This document shows positions 7,582 through 10,796 of a stretch of DNA of 10,796 bases, piece by piece. Positions within the stretch are counted from its first letter, which is position 1. Each line of letters begins with the position of its first letter. The DNA is from Acanthamoeba sp. SK_2022b (taxonomy: Eukaryota; Discosea; Longamoebia; Acanthamoebidae). A program made the translations under genes and the position numbers. Location: positions 1-10,796 of the forward strand of contig JANDJZ010000560.1 in NCBI GenBank assembly GCA_027943245.1. The letters are read 5' to 3'. The notes under the pieces were generated by a model. The model ran no database searches. It was not told the origin of the DNA and worked only from the letters and a program-made list of their open reading frames with translations.

Positions 7582-9321
7582 ATGCAAATGGCGGCTCAAA
7601 TGAATCCGGATTTAAGGAGGGAGAGGAAGGGCGCATCGTTCGATGTGCGATCGATGACGTACCTGCTGGATGGTGGGGCCGAGGAGACGGCGAAGCGCCA
7701 GCGCTACCAGAAGCTGGTCGCCGATGAGCCCGTTTTCGCCAACAACGACAAGTACTTCCTCTCGCGCGTGCAAAACTACGAGCGCGTGCTGCAGAAGGTG
7801 GTGAGGGGCATCCAAATGTGCATTGAGCACAACATCTCGCCCGAGGAGGCCGAGTACCTGTTCCACTTCATTGGCGAGGAGTTCATGGTCGGCCTGCACT
7901 GGAGCATGTTCATCCCTACCCTCCAGGGCCAGGCCACAGCCGACCAGGTACCACGCCTTCACCCACTACGCGGCTTGGTTAATAAATCGCGATGGGCCCT
8001 TACACGATCAATTATCACACGCTACGCGCGCGTAGAAGTTGCACTGGCTGCCTCTGGCGCAAACGTTCCAGATTATCGGCTGCTACGCCCAGACTGAGAT
8101 GGGTCACGGCAGCAACGTGCGCGGCCTCGAGGTACGCTACTCCTCCTCCAACGCGCCTCACGGCCACGGCGCAACTCGCGTGTGCCCCGATGCGTTCTCT
8201 CACCTTTTCCAACCGGTTGTAGACCATTGCCTCGTACGACAAGACGACACAGGAGTTCGTCCTCCACAGCCCCACCCTCACCAGCACCAAGTGGTAGGGC
8301 TCCCCTTTCCTCTCTCTCTCTCTCTCTCTCCCCGCGACGTTGCGCAGGCCTCAGCAAGCGACCGTTGCTGACCGCTGGCTGTGGTGGGCGAACAGGTGGC
8401 CCGGCGGTCTCGGCAAGACGTCGACGCACTGCGTGACCCACGCCCGGCTGTTGGTGGAGGGCAAGGACCACGGCGTGGCGACCTTCATCGTGCAGATCCG
8501 CAGCACCCAAGACCACTCGCCCATGCCCGGCGTCACCGTGGGCGACATCGGGCCCAAGTTCGGCTACGACACGCAGGACAACGGCTTCCTGCGCTTCGAC
8601 CACGTTCGCATCCCGCGCGACCAGATGCTCATGAAGTACAAGCAGGTGAGCCCCGACGGCGTGGTCACCGAGGCCCCCAAGCAGCTCTCCAAGCTCAGCT
8701 ACGGCACCATGATGTACATTCGCTCGCGCATCGTCGCCGGCGCCTCCAGCACCCTCGCGCGCGCCTGCACCATCGCCATCCGCTACTCTGCCGTTCGCCG
8801 CCAGTTCTCCGACGCCGAGAGTACGACTTGGCGCACACGCGCACACGCACACGCACGCGCGCGCGCGCGTCCGTTACTGATGAGACACGGCGTGTGGCCT
8901 GATATCAGATGAGCCGGAGAAGCAGGTGCTGGACTACCGCATGCAGCAGTACCGCCTGCTGCCGCTGCTGGCGACGGCCTACGCCTTCCACTTCACCGGC
9001 CGCTACATGCGCCACATCTACGACGAGCTCATGCGCAACATCCAGTCCGACGACGTCTCCGCCCTCCCCGAGGTGTGTGTGTGCCACCGCTCCCCCCCCC
9101 TTCGCCCGCCAATCGGCGTCGGGCTTCTCACGCGTCCATGGCCCAGGTGCACGCCACGAGCGCGGGCCTGAAGGCCGTGACGACGTGGGTGACCGCCGAC
9201 GGCATCGAGGAGTGCCGCAAGTGTTGCGGCGGCCACGGCTACTCCAAGTTCGCCGGCATCTCCGGTGCGTGGGGAGCACTCCACCCCCGATTGCTCGCCA
9301 ACGACGAGGAGTGGTGGCTGA

Positions 9322-9402
<81 letters not shown>

Positions 9403-10787
9403 GTTGTTGTTGTTGATGATGATGATGATGATGATACGGGTAGACATCTACGTCAACTACGTGCCCGCCTGCACGTACGAGGGCGACAACGTGGTGATGT
9501 GCCTCCAGACGGCCCGCTACCTGGTCAAGACCGCCCGCGGCGCCGCCAAGGGCCAGCCCCTCGGTACACCGACACCCCCCCCCCCGTAACCCGCGGGCCA
9601 CGCGTGGCGGTGAAATGCGGTGCTCCTGCTCCTGCTCACGCTCCGCGTGCGCGCCTCTCCCGCACCAGTGGGCAGCGTGCAGTACCTGGCCCCGTCCGTC
9701 TCCCTGCCCGGCAGGTGTCCCGCCCGCAAGGTGGCCGACTTCCTGTGCCCCAAGACCTGGGCCGACGCCTTTGCCCTTCGCGCCCGCTTCTGCGTCATCG
9801 AGGGCGGTGCCTTCTCCCTCCCCCCTCCCTCCTCCCTCCTGCGTCGCCGGTAGTCGTCGTGTCCGCTTATCTCCATCGCCGCAACAAACGAAACAGTCAA
9901 GAAGCTGGACGGCCTCAAGAGCAGGGGCCTCACCGACAAGCAGGTGTGGAACGACTCCCAGATCGATCTCGTGAAGATGGTCCGTTGCAACCCCCCCCCC
10001 CTCTCCCCTCGTCCAATCCGAGCCGCGCAGCGCTGCAAACACGAGAGAGAGGTTTCGATTTCGATTTCGATTTCGATTTCGAATTGATTTGGATTTGCGT
10101 TGCGCGACCACAGACGAAGGCGCATTGCTACTACACCATCGTGAGGAACTTCGTGAACGCGGTGGAGAAGGTGCAGGAGCCGCAGCTCCAGGCCGTGCTC
10201 CACAAGCTCAGCATGCTCTTCGCCCTCACTCAAGTCCAGCGCGATCTCGGCGACTTCACCTGCTTCGGCTACCTCTCCCAGTACGCCGCCGCCGTGCTCC
10301 CGTCATCGTCCTCGATGGCGTGGTGGGTGGGTGGGCGGTGGGCGATGGATACCAACACGCGAGCGCCTCGTGGTGTGTGTGTGGGCTTGGGCCGAGTGTA
10401 GGGAGCAGGTGCCGCTGCTGAACGAAGCCGTGGAGCAGCTCCTGTCCGACCTCCGCAAGGACGCCGTGCCCCTCGTCGATGCGTTCGATTTCTCCGACCA
10501 CTACCTCAACAGCTCCCTTGGCCGCTACAACGGTGCGCCTCTCTCTCCCCTCGTTGTTGCTCTCGTTGGCGCGCGCGCAGGGCGAACGTGCGAGGCAAGC
10601 GCTGACGGGGGGGGGGGGTACAGGCGACGTGTACGAGCACATGTACAAGTGGGCCCAGCAGGAGCCGCTCAACAAGGCGCCCTACGCCACGCAGCCGCCC
10701 GGCTACGACAAGTACCTCAAGCGCCTCCTCAACGGCGAGGTGCTGCAGGAGGCCATCGAGAACAAGATGAAGAAGGCCAACCTCTGA
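7582..10787 (+). CDS. Peroxisomal acyl-CoA oxidase (ACOX1-like), 12 exons
   Basis: Catalyses the first step of peroxisomal beta-oxidation: acyl-CoA + O2 to trans-2-enoyl-CoA + H2O2, with FAD. Exons: 7582-7947, 8036-8131, 8223-8293, 8396-8820, 8909-9072, 9147-9264, 9444-9563, 9669-9806, 9897-9979, 10114-10280, 10402-10532 and 10624-10787. Together they give 2043 nt, 680 codons plus TGA (human ACOX1 has 660), all junctions GT-AG and in phase. The FAD/substrate region shows [10 protein letters not shown] (139-148), [10 protein letters not shown] (178-187) and [10 protein letters not shown]. The C-terminal acyl-CoA oxidase region follows CGGHGYS. The catalytic base is Glu426 in TYEGDN, equivalent to Glu421 of rat ACOX. 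The end is KKANL, a non-canonical PTS1. In-frame ATGs occur at 7582, 7588 and 7600; the third gives MNPDLRRER, exactly the start of animal ACOX1, and is likely the real or main start (674 codons). The least certain borders are those of introns 8, 9 (donor GTCCGT) and 10. They were chosen because they match the spacing of the human protein. Confidence 0.93.
8311..8330 (+). repeat. (TC)10 in ACOX intron 3
   Basis: TC dinucleotide run inside intron 3 (8294-8395), about 70 nt before the 3' splice site. Confidence 0.9.
8831..8870. repeat. Alternating GC/CA tract in ACOX intron 4
   Basis: About 40 nt of strictly alternating purine-pyrimidine sequence ending in a CG run, inside intron 4 (8821-8908). 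It is a candidate Z-DNA former, similar in make-up to the tract in carrier intron 2. Confidence 0.85.
9322..9435 (+). repeat. Compound microsatellite (TC)n(TG)n(TTG)n(ATG)n filling ACOX intron 6
   Basis: Four adjoining repeat blocks: TC units (about 9322-9344), TG units (about 9344-9393), TTG/GTT units (about 9396-9415) and GAT units (about 9415-9435). They take up most of intron 6 (9265-9443) and end eight nt before its acceptor TAG. This is the longest intron of the gene (179 nt). Confidence 0.95.
9575..9585 (+). repeat. C11 homopolymer in ACOX intron 7
   Basis: Eleven C about ten nt after the intron 7 donor (9564). Confidence 0.85.
9991..10001 (+). repeat. C11 homopolymer in ACOX intron 9
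   Basis: Eleven C about ten nt after the intron 9 donor (9980), followed by a pyrimidine tract. Confidence 0.85.
10053..10082 (+). repeat. Hexamer repeat (TTTCGA)5 in ACOX intron 9
   Basis: Five exact TTTCGA units followed by degraded copies (ATTGATTTGGATT), 31 nt before the intron 9 acceptor (10113). The repeat is part of the T-rich tract upstream of the 3' splice site. Confidence 0.95.
10607..10618 (+). repeat. G12 homopolymer before the last ACOX acceptor
   Basis: Twelve G end five nt before the exon 12 boundary (TACAG at 10619-10623). A pyrimidine tract would normally sit at this place, so this 3' splice site is unusual. Confidence 0.85.
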
Positions 10788-10796
10788 GGTCACCAA

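Noticed and set aside
7981..7986. AATAAA in ACOX intron 1 as a polyadenylation signal
   Set aside because: It lies inside a well-supported intron of a conserved gene. It may be a cryptic site but there is no sign of a short transcript.
8073..8852. Long antisense ORF across the ACOX exons
   Set aside because: GC-rich exons with few TA-containing codons leave antisense frames open. The translation is low-complexity Ala/Gly/Arg/Val and the sense strand is a clear enzyme.
9322..10082. CRISPR-like or structured repeat array
   Set aside because: The repeats are mono- to hexanucleotide microsatellites inside introns, without spacers.

Overview
This is eukaryotic nuclear DNA, most probably from an Acanthamoeba-like amoeba. 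The host genes have GC-rich exons with GC-rich third positions. They are broken by 16 short GT-AG introns (about 75-180 nt) full of C/T tracts and microsatellites. A 35-nt piece on the minus strand (4213 to 4179) matches, as far as I remember it, the first 35 nt of Acanthamoeba castellanii 5S rRNA. That recollection needs a database check; the eukaryotic 5S character of the piece is clearer than the species.

Left part (1-4213, minus strand): a non-LTR retrotransposon (LINE). ORF1 encodes a protein with a proline-rich N-terminus, a coiled coil and probable RRM-like folds. ORF2 encodes an APE-type endonuclease and a reverse transcriptase and runs off the left edge. This copy is dead: ORF2 carries two in-frame TGA codons, the endonuclease GDFN motif reads GNFN, and the RT active site FADD reads FTDN. 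Each inferred change fits a CpG to TpG/CpA transition. The 5' end of the element abuts the first 35 nt of a 5S rRNA sequence in the same orientation. This suggests insertion into a 5S gene or a template switch onto 5S RNA.

Middle (4416-5951, minus strand): a five-exon SLC25 carrier gene of 370 codons, closest by motif to the SLC25A32 folate/FAD carriers. Across a roughly 460-bp divergent promoter region lies a two-exon Cu/Zn superoxide dismutase gene (6409-6988, plus strand, 157 codons) with all metal ligands intact.

Right part (7582-10787, plus strand): a complete 12-exon acyl-CoA oxidase gene of 680 codons. It resembles animal peroxisomal ACOX1 and ends in KANL, the same C-terminus as the peroxisomal signal of human catalase.

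The three host genes share a loose theme: a possible flavin/cofactor carrier, a peroxide-producing dismutase and a FAD-dependent, peroxide-producing oxidase. This is only suggestive, because eukaryotic neighbours need not be functionally linked. All exon models were built by eye from reading frame, GT-AG borders and family similarity; every model keeps phase and ends on a single stop. The most interesting parts are the 5S-LINE junction, the CpG-type decay of the LINE, and the unusual 5' splice consensus GT[A/G]CG.
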